Source: a virus. Taken from it: a DNA stretch of 64,000 nt. The number at the start of each line of letters is the position of its first letter. Position 1 is the first letter of the stretch. The DNA is taken from positions 84,883-148,882 of IMG/VR virus record IMGVR_UViG_3300031687_000001. One strand, given 5' to 3'. Positions 36,783 through 45,779 of this stretch are shown piece by piece. The notes below the pieces were generated by a model. That model was not told the origin of the DNA, searched no databases, and saw nothing but the letters and a program-made list of their open reading frames with translations. Made by a program: the position numbers and the translations under genes.

Positions 36783-38009
36783 ATGAATAAGATATGCACA
36801 CATGCATGGAAAGGTTTACATATAACTCCTAGTAGTGACGTTACCATGTGTTGCAAACAAAAAAGACAACTACCGTATCATACCGACTTGGTATCTAGAG
36901 ACAACCGTATACACGATATACGACACAGTGAAAACTGGAATAAAGTAAGACAGAGTATGCTAGACGGCGAAGAACACGACAGTTGTAAAATGTGTTGGGA
37001 CGATGAAAAAGATGGTATCACGAGTCTACGTCAAAATTCTAATAAATCTCACAGTGATTATTACGCAGAAATTCTTAACAATAACAGCGCAGAACTTATC
37101 GATGACCGATTAGGCATAGTTGATATTAGGCAGTCTAATATATGTAACATGAAATGTTTAAGTTGCTCGCCTAGGTTTAGCAGTCTATGGAATTTAGAAT
37201 CATTAAAACACGATACTAAATTTACTCAACACTTGCCCGGAACTAATGTAAAGAACAACGGTGTATTAGAAGTAAACACGGATTACATTAGCGATGATAT
37301 TATGGAAAATATACCATATATTAACGAGTTTTATTTTGCTGGCGGTGAGCCAATGCTTAATAAAATACATTGGGATATTCTCGAAGAACTAGATAGACTA
37401 GGCAGATATGATGTGAAAATTGTATACAACACAAACCTATTAAAACTAGAGTATAAAGGCAAACACATTTTTGATTATTGGGATAAATTCACAAATTGGC
37501 ACGCCGGCATCAGCATTGATGCAATTGGTGCAAGGGGCGAATATGTAAGAACTGGCACAAAATGGGATATATTAGATCACAATATTTCACTTGCATCTAA
37601 ATATTACAAAGATAAAATAAACCTTGATGTTACTGTAAGTGCGCTAAATTTAGGAGGACTGGTTGATGTATTAGAATACACTAAGTCAAAGTCTATTGAC
37701 AAAATTGTATTCACTAATTTTGTATACATGCCACAATGGATGAATACATATAATTTGCCATTGCACTATAGACAACAAATAGTAAACGATATACAACAAT
37801 TTATTGATCAGCAGACAAACTCTGAGTTTCTCAGATTTTTAAATAATAGTTTTAGCAACTTCAAAATAAAAATGAACCAAAGCCAGAGATTTGATCTCAA
37901 TGAAGAGTATGGATTTAAAGAGTTTATCAAAACGCATGATAAAATAAGAGGCACCAATATATTTGAGAGTTGTCCAGAATTTATCGACTTATGGGATGAT
38001 ATTAAATGA
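36783..38009 (+). CDS. Radical SAM protein (twitch/SPASM-type), copy 3
   Basis: A 408-residue radical SAM enzyme. CNMKCLSC (C121, C125, C128) and FAGGEPMLNKIHWD are the core motifs. The N-terminal ICTHAWKGLHITPSSDVTMCCKQ and HDSCKMCWDDEKDG contain further cysteine pairs, as in copy 1. I start it at the ATG after GGAAGTAGTAAC; an upstream in-frame ATG lies inside the redoxin gene. It is closer in layout to copy 1 than to copy 2. The substrate is unknown. Confidence 0.82.
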   Translation: MNKICTHAWKGLHITPSSDVTMCCKQKRQLPYHTDLVSRDNRIHDIRHSENWNKVRQSMLDGEEHDSCKMCWDDEKDGITSLRQNSNKSHSDYYAEILNNNSAELIDDRLGIVDIRQSNICNMKCLSCSPRFSSLWNLESLKHDTKFTQHLPGTNVKNNGVLEVNTDYISDDIMENIPYINEFYFAGGEPMLNKIHWDILEELDRLGRYDVKIVYNTNLLKLEYKGKHIFDYWDKFTNWHAGISIDAIGARGEYVRTGTKWDILDHNISLASKYYKDKINLDVTVSALNLGGLVDVLEYTKSKSIDKIVFTNFVYMPQWMNTYNLPLHYRQQIVNDIQQFIDQQTNSEFLRFLNNSFSNFKIKMNQSQRFDLNEEYGFKEFIKTHDKIRGTNIFESCPEFIDLWDDIK

Positions 38010-38800
38010 ATATAGGCATAATTGGAAGCGAAGGTATCGTAGGATCAGCATTGCGTGCTGGATTTAATCGTCTGGGATTCTCGGTGACTAGTTACGACAT
38101 ACTACTTAATCAGCCTATATCAAACATGTTATACACTGAAATAGTATACATATGTGTCCCAACACCATCGCACGAAGACGGTAGTTGCAATACAGATATA
38201 GTAGAATCAGTTGTAGATGATTTGTATAAACTAGAATACAAGGGTGTCATCGCAATAAAAAGCACTGTGGGACCTGGAACAACACAGCGTCTTATAGATA
38301 AACACAATGATCAGATAGTATTTGTACCAGAATTTCTCAAAGAACGCAGTGCAGAATACGACTTCGTATTCAATCATCGCTTACTATTAGTAGGTACACA
38401 TAATGTTAATCACTATTATCTAGTGCAGTGTACGCACGGACAGTATCCACAAGACTCTATGAGAGTAACACCAGTTGAAGCAGAGATGATGAAGTACTAT
38501 TGGAATACATTCAACGCTACTCGCATAACCTTTGCTAATGTATTCTATGAGATATGTCAAGCGAACGGGGCAGAGTATGATCGAGTTAAAGAAGCATTCC
38601 TACGAAGCAGTGACATGCCAGACGAATACCTAGACGTTAAGCCTGAGTTACGAGGATACGGCGGTGCATGTTTACCAAAAGATGTTAAGGCAACACAGCG
38701 ACTATGTGATCAACATAGTCTACCATTAAAGTTCTTTGAAGCAATAGATGAGACTAATGATCTATTCCACGCCACTGTGTTTGATGGCATGAGGAAATGA
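38006..38800 (+). CDS. Truncated UDP-glucose/GDP-mannose dehydrogenase-like protein
   Basis: A 264-residue member of the nucleotide-sugar dehydrogenase family. GIIGSEGIVGSAL binds NAD, STVGPGTT is a conserved turn, and GYGGACLPKDVKA carries the catalytic cysteine C222. Full enzymes have 390-450 residues; this one ends after the central helix and lacks the C-terminal UDP-sugar-binding domain. The second family member at 42392 is full length, so this copy may be specialised or dependent on a partner. It overlaps its neighbours by four bases on both sides. Confidence 0.8.
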   Translation: MNIGIIGSEGIVGSALRAGFNRLGFSVTSYDILLNQPISNMLYTEIVYICVPTPSHEDGSCNTDIVESVVDDLYKLEYKGVIAIKSTVGPGTTQRLIDKHNDQIVFVPEFLKERSAEYDFVFNHRLLLVGTHNVNHYYLVQCTHGQYPQDSMRVTPVEAEMMKYYWNTFNATRITFANVFYEICQANGAEYDRVKEAFLRSSDMPDEYLDVKPELRGYGGACLPKDVKATQRLCDQHSLPLKFFEAIDETNDLFHATVFDGMRK

Positions 38801-39699
38801 AATTAAGGTTGGCATTGTCGAATGGTGAATATTTATATATTGATCTGGTTGACGATGATTGGATACATCAATGGGCAAAAAAGATCACAACATTAGAATT
38901 AGATATCACGGAGCATGTAGCACTTGGGTCTATTTGTAATACAGACCACAATGTACTATTCGATTGTATCGATAACTTTATATGCGTACTCAACGAAGAA
39001 CTTTCTAATTTAGGAATAACCGTACCAGATTTTTTGCCAACTGCAATAGATCTCAAAAAATTAGATTCACGTGATATACAAATGCATTTAAATCGTATTC
39101 ATCGCTGGCTTGTTTTTATGATGTTTAGAAAATCTTATATAGTAAATAACCAAGATTATATACCCAATAATATTAATGAACTATTTGAAACACAATATGA
39201 TAATATGATGACTACGTTATTAAAGTTAAATCAATTAGTACATGCAATTGAAAGCAATTACACTAGTCCTGGGACAGACACATTCCCTGGCAATCAACAT
39301 CAACATCCATATTGGGATCAAGCATTTAAGGGCGATGATGTAATTTCATTAGCAGCAGATGCGCCACTTGAGCGCATGTTATCTACAAACAATCATGATG
39401 TGTGGTTAGCAAAGCGAATACTAGGCAAAGACTTTAGAGAATGCTGGCTTGACAATGATGATCCGTCATACGAAGATATTACCAATATAGGTGAGATATT
39501 GCATTATGCATTTGAAGTTGACCCACTTAATAATTTAGATGACTTCTACAACAGTGAGCAATTCGCTTCATGGATGAAGCAGTACGGACGTGATATAAAT
39601 AATATAGGAAGAATACCAATTGGAAATATTATAGACATGCCAGATAATATATATGAAATAATGCAATGTTGCACCATAGAAAAGATAGAGATAATATGA
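38797..39699 (+). CDS. Unknown protein, paralogue B of a cluster-specific family
   Basis: A 300-residue relative of the protein encoded at 32959. Shared blocks are the opening LSNGEYLYIDLVDDDWIHQW, the HLNRIHRWLVF segment near residue 100, and the C-terminal DVWLAKRILGKDFRECWLDNDDP with NNIGRIPIGN. I recognise no characterised family. Two diverged copies in one sugar cluster suggest a repeated biochemical step, perhaps acting on similar acceptors. It overlaps both neighbours by four bases (ATGA type). Confidence 0.65.
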   Translation: MKLRLALSNGEYLYIDLVDDDWIHQWAKKITTLELDITEHVALGSICNTDHNVLFDCIDNFICVLNEELSNLGITVPDFLPTAIDLKKLDSRDIQMHLNRIHRWLVFMMFRKSYIVNNQDYIPNNINELFETQYDNMMTTLLKLNQLVHAIESNYTSPGTDTFPGNQHQHPYWDQAFKGDDVISLAADAPLERMLSTNNHDVWLAKRILGKDFRECWLDNDDPSYEDITNIGEILHYAFEVDPLNNLDDFYNSEQFASWMKQYGRDINNIGRIPIGNIIDMPDNIYEIMQCCTIEKIEII

Positions 39700-40070
39700 A
39701 TGTAGTAACAGTAATGAAACCAGATGTATTCACTGACTCAAGAGGAACTATACAAAGTTTCTATCCAGACGAGAACATAGTCGAATACAATCTAATGATC
39801 ACAAAGAAAGATGATGAACGTGGATACCATTATCATCCTCACTTCATAGAGTACATGCTAGTAGTAGAAGGCGAGTGCTTGTTTAAAGAATATAGCGATG
39901 AGGTATACGAAACTGTTTTAACAGTAGGTGACAGTATTAGAATACCAAAGCACACACCTCATACATTTGTGGCACTCACAGACTTCAAGTTTGTTAGTAT
40001 GCTTACACAACGATGGAACGACAGCCATCCTCCAATAATAAAGGTAGACAAAAATGGAAAGTCCATTTAG
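39696..40070 (+). CDS. Cupin, dTDP-sugar 3,5-epimerase/FdtA-like
   Basis: A 124-residue single-domain cupin. MKPDVFTDSRGTIQSFYPDENIVEYNLMITKKDDERGYHYHPHFIEYMLVVEGECLF and IRIPKHTPHTFVAL form the two cupin motifs, and the opening DSRG is typical of RmlC/WxcM-like sugar isomerases. It probably isomerises or epimerises an NDP-sugar. The start used overlaps the upstream stop (ATGA). It overlaps the next gene by 17 bases. Confidence 0.75.
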   Translation: MNVVTVMKPDVFTDSRGTIQSFYPDENIVEYNLMITKKDDERGYHYHPHFIEYMLVVEGECLFKEYSDEVYETVLTVGDSIRIPKHTPHTFVALTDFKFVSMLTQRWNDSHPPIIKVDKNGKSI

Positions 40071-40662
40071 ATTCGTACACAAATTTGAAGAGCAGATTGC
40101 AGAATACACCGGCGCTAAGTATGCTATAGCAACCGACTGTTGTACTCATGCATTGTTCCTCAGTCTGTATTACTATAAACAACAGAGCGATATCACCACT
40201 GTGACATTGCCAAAGAACACCTATATCAGTGTGGCAATGCAATGCAAGCATCTAGGATTAGATGTAGAGTTTGTTGACAAAGAGTGGAAAGGATGCTATA
40301 CTATAGGGAATACCAATGTAGTTGATGCTGCTCCTAGACTTAGGAGAGGTCAGTATGAACCTGGCACAAATACATGTCTAAGTTTTCAGTTTAAGAAGAT
40401 ACTCAGCACAGTACGAGGAGGCATGATACTCACTAACGACATAGACTTCTACAACTGGGCACAACGTGCTACACATGATGGTAGAGATATGAGTGTACCA
40501 TATGAACAAGACAACATTACATTCGCTGGTTGGCATTACTTTATGACACCAGAGACAGCACAAATGGGATTAGCAAAACTACGTTACCTGCCAGACTACA
40601 ATGAAGATTGTGCAGGTAGTGAAACTTATCCAGATATAAGTTATACAACGGATTTTAAATAA
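40054..40662 (+). CDS. Short DegT/DnrJ-type sugar aminotransferase
   Basis: A 202-residue relative of PLP-dependent nucleotide-sugar aminotransferases. FEEQIAEYTGAKYAIATDCCTHALFLSLYYY is the N-terminal signature, D91 (VVDAAPRL) the PLP-nitrogen acid, and K115 in CLSFQFKKILSTVRGGMI the likely Schiff-base lysine. Normal members have about 370 residues; the C-terminal small domain is missing. The key residues are kept, so it may still bind PLP, but activity is uncertain. Gene order with a cupin isomerase matches pathways for 3-amino-sugars. Confidence 0.75.
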   Translation: MESPFRFVHKFEEQIAEYTGAKYAIATDCCTHALFLSLYYYKQQSDITTVTLPKNTYISVAMQCKHLGLDVEFVDKEWKGCYTIGNTNVVDAAPRLRRGQYEPGTNTCLSFQFKKILSTVRGGMILTNDIDFYNWAQRATHDGRDMSVPYEQDNITFAGWHYFMTPETAQMGLAKLRYLPDYNEDCAGSETYPDISYTTDFK

Positions 40663-41186
40663 TGACCACTGGAATTATAAACGGCACACCTATACATGAC
40701 GATAATAAAATGTATATACATGCTAGAACAAAATTCACACAAATTTATGCAGTTGATATGGCAACACATGGTATACATGTTGATTACGAACATGAGATAG
40801 AAGATATAGCAATTCGTTTCGTAGAATTTACTAAAAAAAATAAGTTCGTGAATCAGGTTATATCACAGAACGGATTAGTTCAAAGCAAATATCCAGTACG
40901 AGATCATCTTGAAATATTTAACATACATACTGACTTTCAAATAAGTCCAGTAACAATACCCAACCTTATTCTAGTATTTGGTATTCATACTGAGATGTGT
41001 GTGTTAGATCACGCAGAGGCTATTAAACAACGTTTCCCAAACACACAAGTACTAATACTAAGTGACTTTTGTGCATCAAAACACGAGGGTGGATATGCAT
41101 TATTTAATTACTGCCTGCGATCTAGGCGTATAGATTTTGTAGATTCTAGTAAGATGGTAATAATAAACGAAGATTACGATTTATAA
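40662..41186 (+). CDS. Isochorismatase-like cysteine hydrolase, divergent
   Basis: A 174-residue protein. LILVFGIHTEMCVLDHAEAIKQRFPNTQVLILSDFCASKHEGGYA matches the second half of isochorismatase-type hydrolases, with C113 at the nucleophile position. The usual N-terminal aspartate and the lysine of the catalytic triad are not clear. The family cleaves amides and vinyl ethers; a role in this sugar cluster is unknown. It overlaps the aminotransferase gene by one base. Confidence 0.5.
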   Translation: MTTGIINGTPIHDDNKMYIHARTKFTQIYAVDMATHGIHVDYEHEIEDIAIRFVEFTKKNKFVNQVISQNGLVQSKYPVRDHLEIFNIHTDFQISPVTIPNLILVFGIHTEMCVLDHAEAIKQRFPNTQVLILSDFCASKHEGGYALFNYCLRSRRIDFVDSSKMVIINEDYDL

Positions 41187-41195
41187 AGGATTAAA

Positions 41196-42392
41196 ATGAG
41201 ACAAGTAAAGAAAGTAGATGAATGTCGCAGTTGCGGCACTGATAGTATGAATACCGTATTTGACATAGGCGATCTAAAGATCAATGCGTTCACAGTAGAA
41301 CCAAATACAGATGTAGGAAATGCCCCACTTACATTGGTGCATTGTCACGTATGTGATTTAATACAACTAGACCACACTGTACGAGAACAAGAACTATACG
41401 AAAACTATTGGTACTTGTCAAGGCTCAATCAAAAGATCGTAGATAACTTGAGCAACATAGTAGATGACATCGCCAACGAAGTAGGACTAAACAAAGACGA
41501 CATAGTATTAGACATCGGTGCTAACGATGGTACACTGCTAAGTAATTACGACAGTAAAAAAGTCACACGAGTAGGATGTGATCCCGCAAAGAATATACAT
41601 CTTGATTTAGTAAAGCATACAGATATCATGATAGGTGACTTCTTCAACTACGATAATTGGGTGTCGCGCGTAGGTATAAAAACCGCACGCGCTATCACTA
41701 CCGTTGCTATGTTCTATGACTTAGATGATCCCAATAGTTTCGTACAAGACATTAAGAAAGTATTAGCGACTGATGGTGTATGGTTATGTCAATTAATGAC
41801 AGCAGAACCTATGTTAGCAAGCAACGATCTAGGCAACGTGATACATGAGCATATAGAGTATTATAGTTTCAAGAGCCTTGTTGTATTAATGGAACGTCAC
41901 GGACTAGAGATATACAAAGTACTAGAGAATGATATCAATGGCGGCAGTTATCAACTATACATTAGACATTACACAACTGGTAGCATTGAATACGCAGAAG
42001 ATATTACACCAGAACGCATCTCTAAGTGGGCAGGTAATATTGCACAAAACAGAGATGATACAGTAGACTTTCTGCGTAAAGTAGTTAACGAAGGTAAGCG
42101 CGTATACATCATGGGTGCTAGTACCAAAGGCAATACCATCATGCAGTATTACGGATTAGACAGTGAACTAATCGCCGGAGCAGCAGAGATACATCCTGAT
42201 AAGATAGGTAAGTATCTAGTAGGTAGTAGTATACCTATTGTACATGAGGATGATGCAAAGATAGATGCTGATTACTTCTTAGTGTTCCCATTCCACTTCA
42301 AAGACTTATTCGTTAATCGTATCATGAAAGATTGGATAGCAGATGGTGGTAAGTTAATATTCTGTACACCACAGTTTGAGGTAATAGGTTAA
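41196..42392 (+). CDS. NDP-sugar C-methyltransferase-type protein
   Basis: A 398-residue class-I SAM methyltransferase. An N-terminal zinc-binding part has C10, C13, C50 and C53 (CRSC, CHVC). The SAM-binding motif is IVLDIGANDGTLLSNY near residues 102-117, and EHIEYYSFKSLVVLMERHGLEIYKV follows. The C-terminal Rossmann-like part has VYIMGASTKGNTIMQYYGL. This three-part layout is that of sugar 3-C-methyltransferases such as TylCIII-type enzymes. The ribosome site is AAAGGA. It abuts the dehydrogenase gene at 42392 with a one-base overlap. Confidence 0.85.
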   Translation: MRQVKKVDECRSCGTDSMNTVFDIGDLKINAFTVEPNTDVGNAPLTLVHCHVCDLIQLDHTVREQELYENYWYLSRLNQKIVDNLSNIVDDIANEVGLNKDDIVLDIGANDGTLLSNYDSKKVTRVGCDPAKNIHLDLVKHTDIMIGDFFNYDNWVSRVGIKTARAITTVAMFYDLDDPNSFVQDIKKVLATDGVWLCQLMTAEPMLASNDLGNVIHEHIEYYSFKSLVVLMERHGLEIYKVLENDINGGSYQLYIRHYTTGSIEYAEDITPERISKWAGNIAQNRDDTVDFLRKVVNEGKRVYIMGASTKGNTIMQYYGLDSELIAGAAEIHPDKIGKYLVGSSIPIVHEDDAKIDADYFLVFPFHFKDLFVNRIMKDWIADGGKLIFCTPQFEVIG

Positions 42393-43618
42393 TGAACATA
42401 GGATTTATAGGAACTGGCAAACTTGGAATGCCCTGCGCAGAAGCAATCGCCAAGAAAGGACATGACGTAACTGGCTACGATGTCGCAAATCATACAAGTG
42501 AGTTTGTTGAAATGCATAGTACTATCGCAGATGCAGTACACAACAGAGACATTGTATTTGTTGCAGTACCCACGCCTCATGATAGTGAATACGATGGTCG
42601 CGCACCAACTGCACATTTAACACCAAAGGACTTTAGATACGATATTGTATCTAGCGTGTTAGAAGAAGCAAATAAACATATGACAAAGAATCAATTATTG
42701 GTTCTCATTAGTACGGTACTGCCTGGAACTGTTCGTAAACAATTCGTAGACCTTGTACCCAACACGCGTTTCATATATAACCCTTACTTAATTGCAATGG
42801 GAAGTGTCGCATGGGACATGGTTAATCCAGAAATGGTTATGATCGGCACAGCAGATGGAAGCACTACTGGTGATGCAAGTATGCTAGTTGACTTCTACAA
42901 GACTATTATGGAAAATGATCCTCGCTATGAGATCGGTACATGGGATGAATGCGAATGCATAAAAGTGTTTTACAATACATTCATTAGTGCCAAGATAGGT
43001 CTTGTCAACATGATACAAGATGTGGCACAAAAACAAGGTAACATTAATGTAGATGTAGTAACTAATGCACTTGCTGCAAGTACTATGCGTATCATGGGTC
43101 CCCAATATATGAAGGCTGGCATGGGAGATGGCGGTGGGTGTCATCCACGCGACAATATCGCACTACGTTATATGGCAGACGAATTAAACTTAGGATATGA
43201 TCTATTTGACAGTATAATGGCTGCAAGAGAAATACAGGCGAAGAACATTGCGTTGGAATTAGTGAAATATGCAGAGCAAGAAAAGATGCAAATTGTCATA
43301 CATGGCAAGGCGTACAAGCCCAACGTAGAGTATTGTGATGGTAGTTATAGTTTACTGATTGGACATTACTGTATAGAGGCTGGACATCAACCAGTGTATG
43401 TAGATCCGTTAACATGCGATGAATATAATCCAATTCAACCATGCGTGTTCTTATTGGCACATAGTGCTAGTACTACATATCAATATACTGGTGAAAATAT
43501 TATAGATGTATTATATTGTGATGTACCAAATGGTAGTATCATAATTGATCCATGGCGTTCATATGTTAATAAAGATTGTAAGGTAATACACTATGGGAAC
43601 ACTAGAAATGAAAGGTAG
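42392..43618 (+). CDS. UDP-glucose/GDP-mannose dehydrogenase family protein, full length
   Basis: A 408-residue nucleotide-sugar dehydrogenase. GFIGTGKLGMPCAEA binds NAD; STVLPGTV is the conserved turn; C250 in DGGGCHPRDNIAL is the catalytic cysteine, although the usual PKD is PRD. The C-terminal UDP-binding domain (HGKAYKPNVEYCDGSYSLLI) is present, unlike in the family member at 38006. Such enzymes oxidise the C6 hydroxyl of an NDP-sugar to a uronic acid. Its last 11 bases overlap the preferred start of the next gene. Confidence 0.85.
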   Translation: MNIGFIGTGKLGMPCAEAIAKKGHDVTGYDVANHTSEFVEMHSTIADAVHNRDIVFVAVPTPHDSEYDGRAPTAHLTPKDFRYDIVSSVLEEANKHMTKNQLLVLISTVLPGTVRKQFVDLVPNTRFIYNPYLIAMGSVAWDMVNPEMVMIGTADGSTTGDASMLVDFYKTIMENDPRYEIGTWDECECIKVFYNTFISAKIGLVNMIQDVAQKQGNINVDVVTNALAASTMRIMGPQYMKAGMGDGGGCHPRDNIALRYMADELNLGYDLFDSIMAAREIQAKNIALELVKYAEQEKMQIVIHGKAYKPNVEYCDGSYSLLIGHYCIEAGHQPVYVDPLTCDEYNPIQPCVFLLAHSASTTYQYTGENIIDVLYCDVPNGSIIIDPWRSYVNKDCKVIHYGNTRNER

Positions 43619-44330
43619 AATATTTACATTTGGTTGCAGTTTTACACACTATCATTGGCACACTTGGGCAGATATAATAAATTTTGATTTAGATAATGAA
43701 TTTCAGAATTGGGGCGTAAGTGGTATTGGCAATGTTTCTATATTGCACAAGATGCTTGAGTGTGACCTAAAACATAAGTTCAATTCTAATGATATTATAT
43801 TAGTAAATTGGAGTTCGTGGCATAGAGAAGATAGAATATCAATTGGCGGGAACTGGATGTGTGGTGGGAACATTTTTAATAATCCTACCTTTGACAAATC
43901 ATTTATTGATACGTATTGGAATGAACACAATGATATTGTAAAAAATACATCTGCTATAATAATGGCAAACAAAATGTTTAATATAAATTTTCAGAGTCAC
44001 ATGACAGACTTTGATACTTATAAAGATATATCAGATAATTATAAATATCTTTTTGATAACTTACCTAATACAGTTATTTTTGATATTACTAATAATTCTA
44101 AGTTTAATAACAAAACATGGGATGCTCATCCAGATGTTATATGTCATCTCAATCACGTTAGTACAATATACAATAGTCTTGACTTAACAATAAATCCAGC
44201 AACCGTTGATCATTTTAATAAATTACAAGAATATATAGTAACTGAATTAACCGACGCTGGCATTAATATGTCGTGGGATGAAAAAAGCAAATTCTTTATA
44301 GAACTATTAGGTCGCAACAGCACTTTTTAA
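43608..44330 (+). CDS. SGNH/GDSL-like hydrolase
   Basis: A 240-residue protein. MKGRIFTFGCSFTHYHWHTWADII has GCSFT (residues 9-13) where the SGNH family places its nucleophile Ser; a late DAHPDVICHLNH resembles the Asp-x-x-His block. The family removes acetyl groups from sugars or cleaves esters, which would fit a surface-sugar cluster. I chose the second ATG (43608) because the conserved segment then begins near the N-terminus; an in-frame ATG lies at 43593. The gene ends 13 bases before the end of a convergent gene. Confidence 0.6.
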   Translation: MKGRIFTFGCSFTHYHWHTWADIINFDLDNEFQNWGVSGIGNVSILHKMLECDLKHKFNSNDIILVNWSSWHREDRISIGGNWMCGGNIFNNPTFDKSFIDTYWNEHNDIVKNTSAIIMANKMFNINFQSHMTDFDTYKDISDNYKYLFDNLPNTVIFDITNNSKFNNKTWDAHPDVICHLNHVSTIYNSLDLTINPATVDHFNKLQEYIVTELTDAGINMSWDEKSKFFIELLGRNSTF

Positions 44331-44342
44331 GCATTTCTAGCC

Positions 44343-45287
44343 TCACTGTAATATATCTGACTGGGAGAATGGTTTATCAGTTGTCCATGACACCATGTTA
44401 TTCTCAAAGGCTTCAATGCTATTATATGGATTTATCATATCCCCGAACTCTCTAACGAGAGTATACCCTATCGAACGAGTCGGTGTCCCCGTCCAGGTCC
44501 CATTGGCGTTCCCATGTTTGTCAAAGCAAGGATAATTAGCAACTGGAATGTTTGATTTCCTAGTGATTAATCCAAGTCCCTCATGTCCGCCACGATTATT
44601 TCTATCTGGATAAATGTGTGTTTTTTTATTAGTTGCGAATTGCTGATCATTAGTGAGCAATAGTGAATTAGATGCGACCAAATCCATTGTCATGCTACTG
44701 CCAAAGAAGAATATATCGTTCCATGCTACTTTTGGTGCATATGTGTTCTTGCGTCTTATATCTACTCTGGGTGTAAACATCCACGAGTCTCCTTCATTTC
44801 CAAATATATCAAATTTTGTATTTATGAATTCCGTATTGTGCCACTCAATGTAATGATCTAGGTAGGTTGACATATTAGGGTGGAATAATACATCGTATCT
44901 AGTTACAAATACTACGTCATATTGCATATCATTATTAACTTCGTAGTTACTCTTCAACATGATTGATTCACATATTTGACTAAACAGTAGTGGACCACTG
45001 CTCTCAAAGCCCCTACGAAGATCGACCTCGTACTCAACGATTAGGGTGTCTTTGGGATTATACATTGATAACATGTCGGTTAGATATTCAGTATCTATCT
45101 TGGTGATGTCATCCCTTGATCTGTTATACTTAGTCTGATAATAATTATCATAATCCTTTGAAGCGCAAAAGAAATCTACATTAACGCCTTTGGTATTCTT
45201 GAAGAATTCTAGTGTATTAGGAGCGCAAAATTCTCCAGTACCGAATCGTCCATACAAGCAAACTGCTATGTTCCTTATATCATTCAT
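44343..45287 (-). CDS. Glycosyltransferase-like protein, GQTR/RWD family (divergent member)
   Basis: A 314-residue protein with the layout of the family at 58.5-62.2 kb: an N-terminal strand IAVCLYGRFGTGEF, a YDVVFVTRYDVLFHPNM block (RYD in place of RWRWD), and a late conserved region. It is the most divergent of six related proteins in this window. I infer a sugar-transferase-like role from the xRxDxxF motif, but no substrate is known. It is transcribed opposite to the sugar cluster and overlaps the upstream gene of its operon by four bases. Confidence 0.55.
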   Translation of the reverse strand: MNDIRNIAVCLYGRFGTGEFCAPNTLEFFKNTKGVNVDFFCASKDYDNYYQTKYNRSRDDITKIDTEYLTDMLSMYNPKDTLIVEYEVDLRRGFESSGPLLFSQICESIMLKSNYEVNNDMQYDVVFVTRYDVLFHPNMSTYLDHYIEWHNTEFINTKFDIFGNEGDSWMFTPRVDIRRKNTYAPKVAWNDIFFFGSSMTMDLVASNSLLLTNDQQFATNKKTHIYPDRNNRGGHEGLGLITRKSNIPVANYPCFDKHGNANGTWTGTPTRSIGYTLVREFGDMINPYNSIEAFENNMVSWTTDKPFSQSDILQ

Positions 45288-45730
45288 TTATTTACCTTTA
45301 AAAAATCTGATTGTCTCACAGTAATATTCTGGTACTCAAGTATTCTACTTAGAAAAAAGATCTGATTCTGTTGATCCAACATTGTGGTTGTTATCTCACG
45401 CCAATTACTCATGAGTCTAAAGAACACACTATATTCGCAGACAAAATTATCAAAGCATCTTCCCTGGATCTCATTCCTGATAAGATCTCGTTCTGTCAGT
45501 TGTTCGAAATAGATAACATCATAGTCTACCTCTAGTTCAGATACTATGTTCATATCAACCAGATCAGTGTTACATGTTCCGTACACTGTAACATTGCGTG
45601 CTGACAGTCTATCGTAACCATGTTGTTCATATAACTTAACAGCATTAACCCAATGCTTTTTAAAAATGTCACATACGGCAGCATTGCCAGTTAGTGTAGT
45701 ATCTGGTGTTATATTAGAATATATTATCAT
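45284..45730 (-). CDS. Protein of unknown function
   Basis: A 148-residue protein that I do not recognise, with no membrane segment or obvious motif. I start it at the second ATG (MIIYSN), because the late promoter AATAAATA on the minus strand ends five bases before it. The first in-frame ATG (45736) overlaps that promoter. Like gp25, this predicts a leaderless message. It forms a two-gene late operon with the sugar-transferase-like gene downstream. Confidence 0.55.
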   Translation of the reverse strand: MIIYSNITPDTTLTGNAAVCDIFKKHWVNAVKLYEQHGYDRLSARNVTVYGTCNTDLVDMNIVSELEVDYDVIYFEQLTERDLIRNEIQGRCFDNFVCEYSVFFRLMSNWREITTTMLDQQNQIFFLSRILEYQNITVRQSDFLKVNK

Positions 45731-45735
45731 ACTCA

Positions 45736-45755
45736 TATTTATTCTAGAATAAATA
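45736..45755. promoter_or_regulatory. Back-to-back late promoters in a perfect 20-bp palindrome
   Basis: TATTTATTCTAGAATAAATA reads the same on both strands and gives one AATAAATA in each direction. The minus copy serves the gene at 45730; the plus copy (45748-45755) serves the nucleotidyltransferase at 45780, whose leader carries GAGGAAG. Confidence 0.7.
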
Positions 45756-45779
45756 CATCATACTATAGAGGAAGTAACT

